NCBI RefSeq assembly: GCF_900660525.1
Contig: NZ_LR214970.1
Span: forward strand, 434,001 to 498,000
Direction of reading: 5' to 3'
Length of the DNA: 64,000 nt
Source: Mycoplasmopsis bovigenitalium
Lineage (GTDB): Bacteria; Bacillota_I; Bacilli_A; Mycoplasmatales; Metamycoplasmataceae
Position numbers and translations under genes: made by a program. Of the stretch, positions 1 to 7,982 are shown one piece after another (positions within the stretch are counted from its first letter, which is position 1; every line of letters begins with the position of its first letter). Below the pieces are notes generated by a model. The model worked only from the letters and a program-made list of their open reading frames with translations. It did not search any database and was not told where the DNA came from.

Positions 1-1089
1 AAACATAAAAAATCTGCTACTCCACAAGATGTTGAAATAGCAAAAGAAAAATATGAAAAAGCAAAAATAGTCATCAAACAAATGCTTGACGAGTATGTAA
101 TTCTACATAAAAAAGAATTCGCACAACTTTTAAGCGAGGTTGAAATTGAACGTAAAGAATATTTAGGCTTAAAAGATATTCAAAGTGAAACAAATGCGCT
201 TGTTGCGCAAGCACACAAAAAATTCATTGCACATTTACAAGAGAATTTAAAACAATTAATTCAATCAAAAGCCGACAAAACTTCAATAAGTGAATACTCA
301 AAATTAATAAAAATTTATGAATCAAAATACAAATCTAAATTATTAACTTTAAAATCATTTGAAATTGAAGTTAAATATTTAAATAAAGATATCAAAGCAA
401 TTAAAGTATTGCTTGGTATTGATACAGAAAATGCAGTTGATTCAAAAATAATTAAATTTTTCAAGAAAATTTCGGGCAATATTATTGCCAAAATATTAAT
501 TTCAAATCTATTAATAAAAACTTCGATATATAAATCACTTGAAGATGTTGGTCTATTAAAACAATTTGCATACCGTTATCCTCATGAATTTAGTGGGGGC
601 CAACGTCAAAGAATTGTTATTGCTCGTGCTCTAATAACTGAACCTAAAGTTATTGTTGCTGATGAACCTATTGCTTCATTAGACATTTCAATTCAAGCTC
701 AAGTCGTCAACCTTCTAAAAGACCTTTGTGAGAAGAAAAATATTGGCATGATTTTTATCGCTCATGACTTATCAATGATCGAATATATTGCTAACAGAGT
801 ACAGATTATGCACTATGGAAAAATAGTTGAATCAGGAGATACTCAAAAAGTTTACTCAAAACCAATCCACCCATATACAATTAACCTATTCAAGGCAATA
901 CCGAAAATATCTAACGCAAATGAAAAATTTGAAAACATTAGTTTTGAGTTAGATTATTTCAAAGGGCAAGCATACCCAAATATTCCTGAATTGTTTAAAG
1001 TAGAGGAAAATCACTTCATTTATGGCACTCAAGAACAAGCCGCAGAATGATCTAAACCTTTTGGTTTAACAGTTGAAAAGGTAAAATAA
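1..1089 (+). CDS. oppF: Oligopeptide ABC transporter ATP-binding protein OppF (3' part)
   Basis: C-terminal 362 residues of an ABC ATPase of the dipeptide/oligopeptide importer type; the start lies before the window. The signature FSGGQRQR (near nt 590), Walker B with VIVADEPIASLD (near nt 650), the H-loop IAHD and the C-terminal OppD/F motif with KPIHPYT are all visible. The usual distance from Walker A to signature is about 100 residues. Here about 195 residues precede the signature without any Walker A, and the first 150 or so are Lys/Glu-rich and helical, so the protein carries a long insertion in the helical subdomain. TGA at 1048 is read as Trp and the gene ends at TAA 1087-1089, directly before a terminator. 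It would power peptide uptake at the membrane with OppB, C and D, which must lie upstream. Confidence 0.93.
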
Positions 1090-1093
1090 CAAG

Positions 1094-1122
1094 ATACTGC
1101 TTAAAGCAGTATTTTTGTTTTT
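1094..1122 (+). terminator. Intrinsic terminator of oppF
   Basis: Perfect 8-bp stem ATACTGCT/AGCAGTAT (1094-1101 and 1105-1112) with a TAA loop, followed by a T-rich run. It begins 5 nt after the oppF stop codon. Confidence 0.92.
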
Positions 1123-1220
1123 TAGCCTATATTAACTATGAAAATTATTAATGATTTAGTAGTTATTAATGAAATTAATCTCTATTAATCAATATAAACA
1201 TTTTAATTAATATACAAAAT

Positions 1221-1260
1221 TTACTAATTTATTCATTTTACAATTGAAATGGGAAAATAA
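1221..1260 (+). repeat. Dispersed intergenic repeat, copy A
   Basis: About 40 bp of the form TTACTAAT..ATTCATTTT.CAATTGAA.TGGGAAAATA, shared with copies at 12759, 14671, 26583, 53457 and 54504. It lies between the oppF terminator and the promoter of the next gene. No function is known to me; a conserved upstream element or relic of a small mobile sequence are both possible. Confidence 0.6.
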
Positions 1261-1289
1261 TAAACAAATAATATATTGTAATTTTGCTT

Positions 1290-1302
1290 TATAATTTTGC
1301 TA
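1290..1302 (+). promoter_or_regulatory. -10 box directly upstream of a start codon (likely leaderless)
   Basis: TATAAT at 1290-1295 is followed by six bases and then ATG 1302. Transcription from such a box would start on or next to the ATG, and there is no ribosome binding site. The same spacing occurs at 34978 and 54618. Confidence 0.6.
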
Positions 1303-1748
1303 TGAAAAATCGCAAATGACTACACCTTATTACAGTGCTTGTATCACTTATTGTTTCAAGTATATATTTTATTGTTTCATATTATCAAAAAAAATATAAC
1401 GGAAATGTATATAAAATTTTAAGTGATACTTTTTTCATTTGTGGTGTAATTTGCCTTGCTTATGGAGTATTCATTCTTTCTTTTAAACTTGGTTTAGGTT
1501 CTGGATTAATTAGTATTAGTCAGCGTAACCGTGAAAATCGATTAAAACGCAGAATTCAAAGACTAGAATTGGGACAATCAAACCAAGAATCGCGAGCAGA
1601 AATTAAAATTTTAAACAATGAATTACAAAGCATCAATAACAAATCCATTGCAAGAAATAATGCTCAAAGCAATAAATTAGTTTTTTTGATAATAATTGCT
1701 ATTGCAGTTGTACTAATAATAATTGGAATTATTTTTGCTTTTATTTAA
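1302..1748 (+). CDS. Small membrane protein, DUF3899-like
   Basis: 148 residues. ATG 1302 was chosen over the in-frame GTG at 1335 because it extends the first hydrophobic segment (residues about 7-25) and follows a -10 box. A second membrane segment lies at about 40-60 and ends in FKLGLGSG, followed by an Arg/Glu-rich soluble helix and a third hydrophobic segment at the C-terminus. The segment with SDTFFICGVICLAYG resembles the DUF3899 family of small Firmicute/mollicute membrane proteins, but I cannot confirm this. TGA at 1317 is Trp. Function unknown. Confidence 0.75.
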
Positions 1749-1752
1749 AGAA

Positions 1753-1785
1753 AAATGACGCGATTTTTTCGCGTCATTTATTTTT
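1753..1785. terminator. Terminator, probably once shared with hpt
   Basis: 11-bp stem AAATGACGCGA/TCGCGTCATTT (1753-1763 and 1769-1779) with a five-T loop and then TATTTTT. The right arm and tail are duplicated exactly at 4360-4376, at the very end of hpt, so the hairpin looks like the original convergent terminator between the membrane protein gene and hpt, now separated from hpt by the insertion at 1786-4359. Confidence 0.85.
1769..1785 (+). repeat. 17-bp direct repeat, left copy (putative target-site duplication)
   Basis: TCGCGTCATTTATTTTT, identical to 4360-4376. Here it forms the right arm of the terminator hairpin; in the right copy it holds the last codons of hpt. Confidence 0.8.
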
Positions 1786-1810
1786 CCCGAGTTTCACAAT
1801 TGCATAGGTT

Positions 1811-1855
1811 AAAAATAACTAATACCCCTATTTTAAAGTGGTTTTAGTTATTTTT
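1811..1855. repeat. IS-relic subterminal hairpin, copy 1
   Basis: Arms AAAAATAACTAA and TTAGTTATTTTT enclose about 21 nt. The homologous hairpin at 4150-4194 has CGAA/TTCG where this one has CTAA/TTAG, a paired change that preserves the stem. It sits directly after the stop of the minus-strand transposase-like relic, so a transposase terminator is the simplest reading. Confidence 0.65.
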
Positions 1856-1999
1856 AATTACAATTTTTTTAATGAAATCATATTCCGTTCATATATCTGG
1901 AATGACTTTTGAATCTTCTCGCTGTCTACTAATAATATCTTTGGTTTCCGAGTTAATATCAACTCTTTCTCTTAATTTTGAGAAATATTTATTAAATCT
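1844..1999 (-). pseudogene. C-terminal relic of a transposase-like gene
   Basis: On the minus strand, an open stretch of 51 codons with TGA as Trp ends in ..PDIWTEYDFIKKIVIKNN and TAA at 1844-1846. Its first part reads KYFSKLRERVDINSETKD. Upstream it is closed by an in-frame TAA at 2000-2002, so it is a degraded 3' end. The last codons are repeated at 4197-4238 in the second IS relic. Its place just inside an inverted-repeat end suggests a transposase; I do not recognise the family from sequence alone. Confidence 0.5.
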
Positions 2000-2111
2000 T
2001 TATCTTGAAATCAAAAATTTAAGCGTAAAACATAGTAGTCACAATTTAATAATTATTTAACACTAACCCAAATATTATTACAATTAAATAAAGCATTAAG
2101 TAAACTCGTCA

Positions 2112-2147
2112 TATTAGTAATGTGTATTACTAATAATATTTTATAAT
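2112..2147 (+). promoter_or_regulatory. Candidate repressor operator and promoter of the ABC exporter
   Basis: A perfect 10-bp inverted repeat, TATTAGTAAT-gtgt-ATTACTAATA (2112-2135), covers the expected -35 region of a -10 box TATAAT at 2142-2147. The start codon follows at 2175 after an AGGAGG (2165-2170). The geometry is that of a dimeric repressor site (TetR or MarR style). No regulator gene lies next to it. Confidence 0.6.
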
Positions 2148-2174
2148 TTAAATAAATACAAAACAGGAGGCTTG

Positions 2175-3116
2175 ATGAAAACACAAGATAGCTTTGATAA
2201 TGATGAAATAATAGTGATAAAGGATTTGCAAAAAAGCTTTAAAAAAAATAAAGCACTAAAAGGTGTTTCATTTAGTGTTAAAAGAGGGGAGTTATTTGGC
2301 TATTTAGGTCTAAACGGGGCCGGGAAAACAGTTACATTAAACATTATTCTAGGACTATTAAAAAGAGATAAAGGACAAGTTTTTATCAATGGTTTGAGCA
2401 TAGATAAAAACCAACTTGATATTAGAAATCAAGTAGGTATTGTCTTTCAAGAATCAATTCTTGATCCTGAGCTTTCAATTCGTGAAAATCTTATGGTTAG
2501 AGCAACTCTTTATAAAGATTATATGCAAGGTGAATCAGTGGCTTCCGTTGTTGATAAAATCATAAATGAGTTTCAACTTAATGATTTCGCATCTCACCGT
2601 TATGGTACTTTATCAGGCGGTCAGAAAAGACGAGCAGACATAGCACGGGCATTGGTTCATAGCCCAAACATTCTTTTTTTAGATGAGCCAACAACTGGCT
2701 TAGATCCTAATTCAAGAAAACTTGTTTGACAAATTTTAAAGAAAATACAAAAAACAAGAAAACTTACAATAATGCTAACTACTCACTATATGGAAGAAGC
2801 AGATGATTGTTCAAGGGTCATAATTTTAGAAAAAGGTCAAAAACTAGTTGAAGACACACCAGCTGCTTTAAAAGTAAAATATTCATCTTCAATACTTCGC
2901 ATATATCAAATGACAGACAAACTTAAAGAATTAATCACTCAAAGTAAAAACATTAACTACGAAGTTGAAAATGGTATTTACATTATTCGTTTCGATTCAG
3001 CGGCGCAAGGACATGAATTTGTTACAAGAAATATAGCTCAACTAAAAGATTTTGAATTCAATAAAGGAACAATGGACGAGGTATTTTTAAACGTAACACA
3101 GAAAGGACACAAATAA
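2175..3116 (+). CDS. ABC-2 type exporter ATP-binding protein
   Basis: 313-residue ATPase of the DrrA/NatA-like (ABC-2) class. Walker A GLNGAGKT (residues about 45-52), Q-loop VFQES, signature LSGGQ (about 145), Walker B ILFLDEPTTGLD and the H-loop TTHYMEEAD are complete. After the ATPase comes the roughly 100-residue C-terminal domain usual in this class. ATG 2175 is preferred over TTG 2172 because of AGGAGG at 2165-2170. TGA at 2727 is Trp, so the two halves form one gene. It is followed after one base by the permease, so the two form an operon. Substrate unknown; drugs, peptides, lipids or sodium are possible for the class. It lies inside the transposon-like islet. Confidence 0.92.
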
Positions 3117-3117
3117 A

Positions 3118-4110
3118 ATGAGCAAATTAATGTACTTAACAAGACGTAATTTAATTATTTTTTTCAAAGATAAAAGAAGAATATTCTTCACTTTTTTGTC
3201 GCCATTAATTGTTCTTTTGTGTTTCGTTTTGTTTGCGCGAAAAATTTATTTAAGCCAAATGCCTGAGTATTTGCCTGCAAAAATAAAAGATCAATATGCC
3301 GATATATCAATGCTAATTGGTTTACTTTCAGTTACCTCATTTACTAATGCTATTAGTCTTTCATCGATTATGGTTACCGACACAGAACGTAAAGTTCTTA
3401 ACGATTTGTACATTTCGCCTGTGCGAGCTGGAATTGTTAGATGTAGCTATTTAATCTATAATATAATTTTGAACATTTGCATTACTCTATTTATTTTTGT
3501 TATCGGTATATGTTGAATGGGTATTAATAAAACATTGGTAGTAGAAGTTAAAAACACTGACTTTCAAAATATGTTTAATATTCCAGAAATTTTAAAAACA
3601 CTAGATCCTTCGAAGTTAGCAAACACTCTTAATGATTCAAGTCATACAAAGACTTATTATTCATTTGACACAGCTAAGGTATTTATTGTCATAGGGTTAA
3701 TAATCTTGGCCGCATTTTTAAATAGTTCATTATTTGTCTTTATTTTAAGTTTTTTAAATAATACTTCTGCCTTTAGCGCTATTAGTGCTAGCTTAAGTGC
3801 AATTGCCGGCTTTTTAATTGGTGCTTTCGTCCCATTACACACTTTTCCGCGTGCAGTTGCTGAATTTAGCTCTTTAATTCCATCAACTCACATTTCCAAC
3901 ATGATTCGTCATTTTATTACCCAAGGACTTGTGTTTTCAGAAAAAAACCCTATTATTCAAAAATTATTCAGCGAAAAACACGCAATATATGATTTTAATA
4001 TTTTATTTGGTCAAGACATTAAATGATGAGGCTCATTAATTTATACAGCATCATGAACTCTATTGATGATAACATTAAACATTTCTTTATCTAACCTAAA
4101 AAGAAAATAA
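3118..4110 (+). CDS. ABC-2 type exporter permease
   Basis: 330 residues, partner of the ATPase just upstream. An N-terminal segment NLIIFFKDKRRIFFTFLSP leads into the first membrane helix; about six helices follow (residues about 20-42, 60-82, 105-135, 180-205, 215-240 and one near the C-terminus), with a soluble loop between helices 3 and 4. This is the usual ABC-2 permease plan. TGA codons at 3514, 4024, 4027 and 4054 are Trp and the true stop is TAA 4108-4110. The gene ends about 10 bp before the second IS relic. Confidence 0.88.
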
Positions 4111-4120
4111 ACGCAGTCAA

Positions 4121-4360
4121 TTTTCCTGAGTTTCCCAATTTCATAGATTAAAATAACGAATACCCCCTATTTTAAAGTGGTTTTCGTTATTTTTAATTAA
4201 TTTTTAATTACAATTTTTTTAATGAAATCATATTCCGTTATCCTTTTATATCATAATTGTAATTAAAAAATACAAAAAAATCCATACTATATATAGTATG
4301 GATTAATAAAATCTTTTAAAACAGCTAACTAACACTATAAAAGTGGGAAACACAGGAAAT
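4121..4360. mobile_element. MITE-like insertion-sequence relic
   Basis: About 240 bp with terminal inverted repeats of 26 bp (4121-4146 against 4335-4360, 22 matches by eye; core TTTCC.GTGTTTCCC-like). The left half repeats the sequence at 1782-1890, including the covarying hairpin and the last codons EYDFIKKIVIKN of the transposase-like frame. The right half holds a palindrome that now acts as an hpt terminator. No intact transposase remains. Its right end abuts the right 17-bp direct repeat. Confidence 0.65.
4271..4303 (-). terminator. Terminator serving hpt, supplied by the IS relic
   Basis: Perfect 10-bp stem ATCCATACTA/TAGTATGGAT (4280-4289 and 4294-4303) around a TATA loop. Read on the minus strand it is followed by a run of seven T. 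It lies 66 bp after the hpt stop codon. Confidence 0.8.
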
Positions 4361-4376
4361 CGCGTCATTTATTTTT
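4360..4376 (+). repeat. 17-bp direct repeat, right copy (putative target-site duplication)
   Basis: Identical to 1769-1785. It overlaps the last codons and stop of hpt on the minus strand. Confidence 0.8.
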
Positions 4377-4902
4377 TGGGATCAAATACGCCAATGAATG
4401 GTATTCCTCTAAATTTTTCTTGATAATCTAGCCCAAATCCGACAATAAATTCGTTTGGAACTACAAAACCGACTTTATCAGCTTCCAAATTAACTTTTCG
4501 ATTATATGGTTTGTCGAGTAAAGTAATTATTTTTAGACTTTTTGGATTTCTTTGTAAAAGCATATTTTTTACTTTATCAAGTGTAATTCCAGAATCAATG
4601 ATATCTTCTGCAATCAAAACATCTTTTCCTTCAATATCAACCTCAAGATCCATAATAATTTTGACATTTCCACTTGATTGACTTGCACCATGATAGCTAG
4701 AAGCAATCATAAAAGCAAGTTCGTTTTCAATATCAACACCTTTTATTAATTGAGCAATGAAGGGAATAGCTCCTTTTAACAATCCAACAATAACTAAATC
4801 TTTAGAGTTATTGTATGTTTCGTTAACTCATTGCGAAAGCTCTTTAATGCGTTGTTCAATTTCTGTTTGAGTGTATAAAATTTTTGTGAATCTTTTGTCC
4901 AT
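4369..4902 (-). CDS. hpt: Hypoxanthine phosphoribosyltransferase
   Basis: 177 residues, MDKRFTKILYTQ.. start at ATG 4902 after an AAAGGA. It makes IMP and GMP from hypoxanthine or guanine and PRPP, essential for a cell without purine synthesis. The PRPP-binding motif VLIAEDIIDSG and the purine-binding region with VGFGLDYQ near the C-terminus are clear. TGA at about 4830 is Trp. It is the last gene of a salvage operon after two deoxynucleoside kinases (27-nt gap). Its 3' end coincides with the 17-bp direct repeat of the islet. Confidence 0.95.
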
Positions 4903-4929
4903 ATTTAGTCCTTTATATAATTTTATAAT

Positions 4930-5583
4930 TTATTTTGAAAAGTCAAATTTTTCAATTATATTTATTGCTTCGGCTAAAATTTGATGTTCATTTTTATTAT
5001 TTCCATCAATTATTGCGTATGGGATTTTGTACGTATTCATAAGTTTTTCGTAAAGATGTCTATATAGAGCATGCAATTCTTTAAAATATTCTTCATTTTG
5101 CTCATAGTTTTTAATTTCACTTTCACGCCCGCGTTTGAATAAACGTTCCTTGAAATTATCAAAGTCAATATCAATAAAAATAGCTAGATTTGGATTTTGC
5201 TCTTTTTCAATCATTTTATTAAACAATTGGTCAAAAGCTTTAATAAATTTTGCTGGTTTGTTTTTCATTGAAATTAATGCAAAAATGTAATGTTCAAGGT
5301 TAAATCTATCAAGAAAAATATGGTTTGTTTGGCAAATTTTGCCGCTTTTTGAAAAATCAATTAGAGCACTTCTAAGAGTATTTGCTGAAGATTCTAAAAT
5401 ATAAGCTTGAAATGCTAAATTGATATTTTTTACACCTTTATAAAATCATTCAATAAATTGGTTAAAAATTTTATCTTCAGATTGAAATTCTTCTAAATAT
5501 ATTGAATTATTATAGTATTTTGCTAAATTTTTTGCAAGAGTGCTTTTGCCACTCGCAATCATTCCACTAATACCAATTATCAT
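4930..5583 (-). CDS. Deoxynucleoside kinase (paralogue 2)
   Basis: 217 residues of the deoxyguanosine/deoxyadenosine kinase family. P-loop GISGMIASGKST at the N-terminus, the IFLDRFNLEH motif (DRS/DRF-E element) in the middle, and the LID-type RLFKRGRESE with arginines near residue 150. It phosphorylates deoxynucleosides for salvage in the cytosol; substrate preference cannot be read from sequence. It follows its paralogue by 3 nt, so the two are a tandem duplication in one operon with hpt. ATG 5583 was chosen because the P-loop follows within five residues. Confidence 0.92.
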
Positions 5584-5586
5584 TTT

Positions 5587-6246
5587 TTAACCTTTCCCAC
5601 TTATTATATGATTATCTATTATTTTGATTGCTTGATCTAAAACTTGATTTTCAGATAAATTGTTTGTATCAATTATATAGAATGGCATTTTGTATAATTT
5701 TGCCAATTGTTCAAATTTTGATTTATATACAGAGTGCAATTTTGCAAAATATTCTGCATTTTGCTCATAGTTTTTGACTTCCACCTCGCGACCTCTTGCA
5801 AAAAGTCTCTTTTTAAATGTTTCATGAGTCATATCTAAAAAAATTGCAAAATGGGGAGTTTCTTCATTTGTTATCATTTGCTTAAACATTGAATCATAGG
5901 CTTGTTGATAATGCGGGTTTTTATCTTGAAGAATAACGGAAGCAAATATGTGGTGTTCAATTGCAAAACGGTCTAAAAATAGATGGTCATTATAAAGATT
6001 TTTTCCTTTTTCAATAAATAATTGTTTTATTTCGGAAAATTTATCAACATGCCGCTCAATCATATAAGATTGAAAGCTCATTGTTATATTTTCTTCATTT
6101 TTGTATAATCATTCTAAAAAAACATTAAACTCTTCGTCATTTTCTTCAAATTCATTCAATATCATTGAACCTTTATAATGGTTTAAAAGTTTTTTAGTAA
6201 GTGAACTTTTACCGCTACCAATCATTCCGCTTATGCCAATTATCAT
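5587..6246 (-). CDS. Deoxynucleoside kinase (paralogue 1)
   Basis: 219 residues, same family and order of motifs as the next gene: P-loop GISGMIGSGKSS, LFLDRFAIEHHIFA and the Arg-rich lid RLFARGREVE. Both share the block KNYEQN.EYF.. so they arose by duplication, but they differ widely elsewhere, which suggests divided substrate ranges (for example dA/dC against dG). Start ATG 6246 with a short GGAGC-like site upstream. It opens the kinase-kinase-hpt salvage operon. Confidence 0.92.
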
Positions 6247-6280
6247 ATTTGCTCCTTAAAATTCGTAAATAAAAGTTTAA

Positions 6281-6318
6281 AAAAAGTAATTAAAATAATT
6301 TGCATTACTTAATTACTT
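6281..6318 (-). terminator. Weak terminator after greA
   Basis: Arms AAGTAATTA (6284-6292) and TAATTACTT (6310-6318) with a 17-nt loop, followed on the minus strand by a T-run. The stem is all-AT apart from two pairs, so termination may be partial and the kinase genes may be read from upstream. Confidence 0.5.
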
Positions 6319-6324
6319 AATAGA

Positions 6325-6810
6325 TTATTTATATTCAACATCAAGAATTTTGATTGAGTATTTACTTGCAGCATCAACTTCAACAATCTGGCCAATTTTG
6401 CCATCGCTAAGTGCTAAAGCCAATGCAGAAACATTAGAGATTTTGCCATTTAAAGGGTCGCTATCGTGGATACCCATTATAGTCACTGTTTTAATTTCGC
6501 CACTATCAATTTTTTCGTATTTAACAGTAGAACCTACACCAATTTTGGTTGAAGTTCTTGCTTCATTGGTGCTAATTACTTCAGCTTTTTCAATTATTGC
6601 TTCTAATTCTAGAATTCTGCCTTCAACAACTCCTTGTAAGTCTCTAGCCGCGTCATATTCCGCGTTTTCCGACAAGTCACCTTGTGCGCGAGCTTCTTTT
6701 AGAGCTTGTTGAACTTCTTTACGTTTTACATTAACTAATTCATGGTACTCGGCTTTATATTTATCTAGTGTTTCTTGGGCTAAATAAATTTTGTCTTGAA
6801 TTTTTGACAT
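6325..6810 (-). CDS. greA: Transcription elongation factor GreA
   Basis: 161 residues, close to the family's usual 158. The N-terminal coiled coil includes QGDLSENAEYDAARD, the tip region that reaches the polymerase active site, and the C-terminal FKBP-like domain ends in ..VEYK. It rescues backtracked RNA polymerase by stimulating transcript cleavage. Strong ribosome binding site AAGGAG before ATG 6810. It is the last gene of the alaS-ruvX-methyltransferase run, 51 nt after the previous gene. Confidence 0.97.
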   Translation of the reverse strand: MSKIQDKIYLAQETLDKYKAEYHELVNVKRKEVQQALKEARAQGDLSENAEYDAARDLQGVVEGRILELEAIIEKAEVISTNEARTSTKIGVGSTVKYEKIDSGEIKTVTIMGIHDSDPLNGKISNVSALALALSDGKIGQIVEVDAASKYSIKILDVEYK

Positions 6811-6861
6811 AGAAATCTCCTTTGTAATTATTTTTTATTTTATCAACTTTGTTTATATTTT

Positions 6862-7551
6862 TTAAGAAATATTTGCATTTTTTACAATGTAAATAAATTT
6901 ACTTGCAACACTTGAAACTTCATATGTTACTTGCGCAAATTTTAAATCTGAAATTAAATCGCGTAATTTAGCTTTATTTGTGTCATCTTGGCGGATAACC
7001 AACATACCATTATTATTCAATAAATTAAAGTAGTTTGCAAAAATATCAGTGTTATTTTCAATGATATTTGTTGCATAAATTAAATCAAATTTAGAATCTT
7101 TAATTTCGTTTTGGGATAAAACGCTGATTTTTTTGTTGCTTAATTCAGTGTTTATTTTGCATGCTTGAGCATATTTGTTTTCATCAAAATTATTTTTATT
7201 TATTGTAATTTTAGATGGCGAAAGTAAATTCAAACAAACAAGCTCATAGTCTAAGTTTTTACTTGCAATTAAAAGTGTTTTATAATCGTTTAAAAATACT
7301 GTATTTATTCAACTGTCAATATCATTATCGTTAGTTTTTGAATTATAAAATTCTTTTAACTCATATGGTAATTTGCCTCAATTTTCACCCCGAAGTTCTA
7401 TTAATTGTTTCTTAGCTAGCGCATCTTTATCATTAATATATTTATCTTTAATTTTTTTCACTTTAACCAAAGAAATAATAAATGCTGAGATGCCTAAAAA
7501 ACCTACAACACCTACTGAAACTCATAATGCAATTTTTAATCATTGTGGCAT
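6862..7551 (-). CDS. Membrane-anchored methyltransferase-like protein
   Basis: 229 residues, MPQWLKIALWVSVGVVGFLG.. with one N-terminal membrane helix (about 5-27). The rest resembles a Rossmann-type methyltransferase: a strand TLLIASKNLDYELVCLNL, then KFDLIYATNII in the position of motif IV/post-motif, and NNGMLVIRQDD like motif VI. The glycine-rich motif I is poorly kept. I recall a mollicute family named BC85_0335 putative methyltransferase that fits; the activity is unproven. Its ATG shares one base with the ruvX stop (TAATG), so translation is coupled. Confidence 0.75.
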
Positions 7552-7982
7552 TATTTAACCAACTTTCCGCCATATTGTAAAAACTCTTGCAAAATAATAA
7601 CTGCAGATAAAGAGTCTTTTATTTCGCGCACTTTTTTGTGATTTAGCTTAGCCGACTTAAGAGTTTTTTCGGCTTTTATTGTTGTTCCATATTCATTCAC
7701 TAAATAAACGTTTTGGTCAAAAATATCATTGATTTTTATTGCAAAATTTTCAATTAAAATTGTTCTTTCGCTTTTTTGACCATTGCTTCTTAGTGGTATT
7801 CCGATGATAAAGCCATCAATGTCATTATATTTAGCTAAATATTTTTTTATATGGTCTATTACTTTGTCAAAATCGTTTTCTTCGAAACGAATAGTTTCAA
7901 GGGCACTAGCAATAATTTGCATTGAATCAGTGATTGCAAAACCACAAGTTTTGGTTCCTAAATCCAATGAAAGTTTACGCAC
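7551..7982 (-). CDS. ruvX: Putative Holliday junction resolvase RuvX (YqgF)
   Basis: 143 residues, RNase H fold. N-terminal [18 protein letters not shown] carries the first catalytic Asp in the usual LDLGTKRIGVA-like context; [20 protein letters not shown] matches the second motif and the end has [15 protein letters not shown] with the final Asp. Family members act in 16S rRNA 5' maturation or resolve Holliday junctions. The start is GTG 7982, which lies inside the last codons of alaS (8-nt overlap); no ATG fits. Confidence 0.92.
   Translation of the reverse strand: MRKLSLDLGTKTCGFAITDSMQIIASALETIRFEENDFDKVIDHIKKYLAKYNDIDGFIIGIPLRSNGQKSERTILIENFAIKINDIFDQNVYLVNEYGTTIKAEKTLKSAKLNHKKVREIKDSLSAVIILQEFLQYGGKLVK

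Larger units (their letters stand above)
1769..4376. mobile_element. Composite-transposon-like islet carrying an ABC-2 exporter
   Basis: A perfect 17-bp direct repeat, TCGCGTCATTTATTTTT, lies at 1769-1785 and 4360-4376. The segment between them begins with an insertion-sequence end (about 1782-1808) and finishes with a related sequence inverted (4335-4360). Inside are a transposase-like relic, a two-gene ABC exporter and a second IS relic (4121-4360). Removing 1786-4359 plus one repeat recreates an uninterrupted gene-terminator-hpt junction, the expected structure of an empty target site. Long and variable target duplications are known for IS1634 of Mycoplasma mycoides; assignment to that family is inference. 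Confidence 0.7.

Noticed and set aside
1872-2060. Plus-strand 62-codon open frame
   Set aside because: It overlaps the IS relic, lacks a ribosome binding site, and the minus strand of the same DNA carries the transposase-like relic.
6300-6320. Possible tRNA or small RNA in the greA-kinase gap
   Set aside because: Only a weak AT hairpin is present; no T-loop or acceptor pairing.
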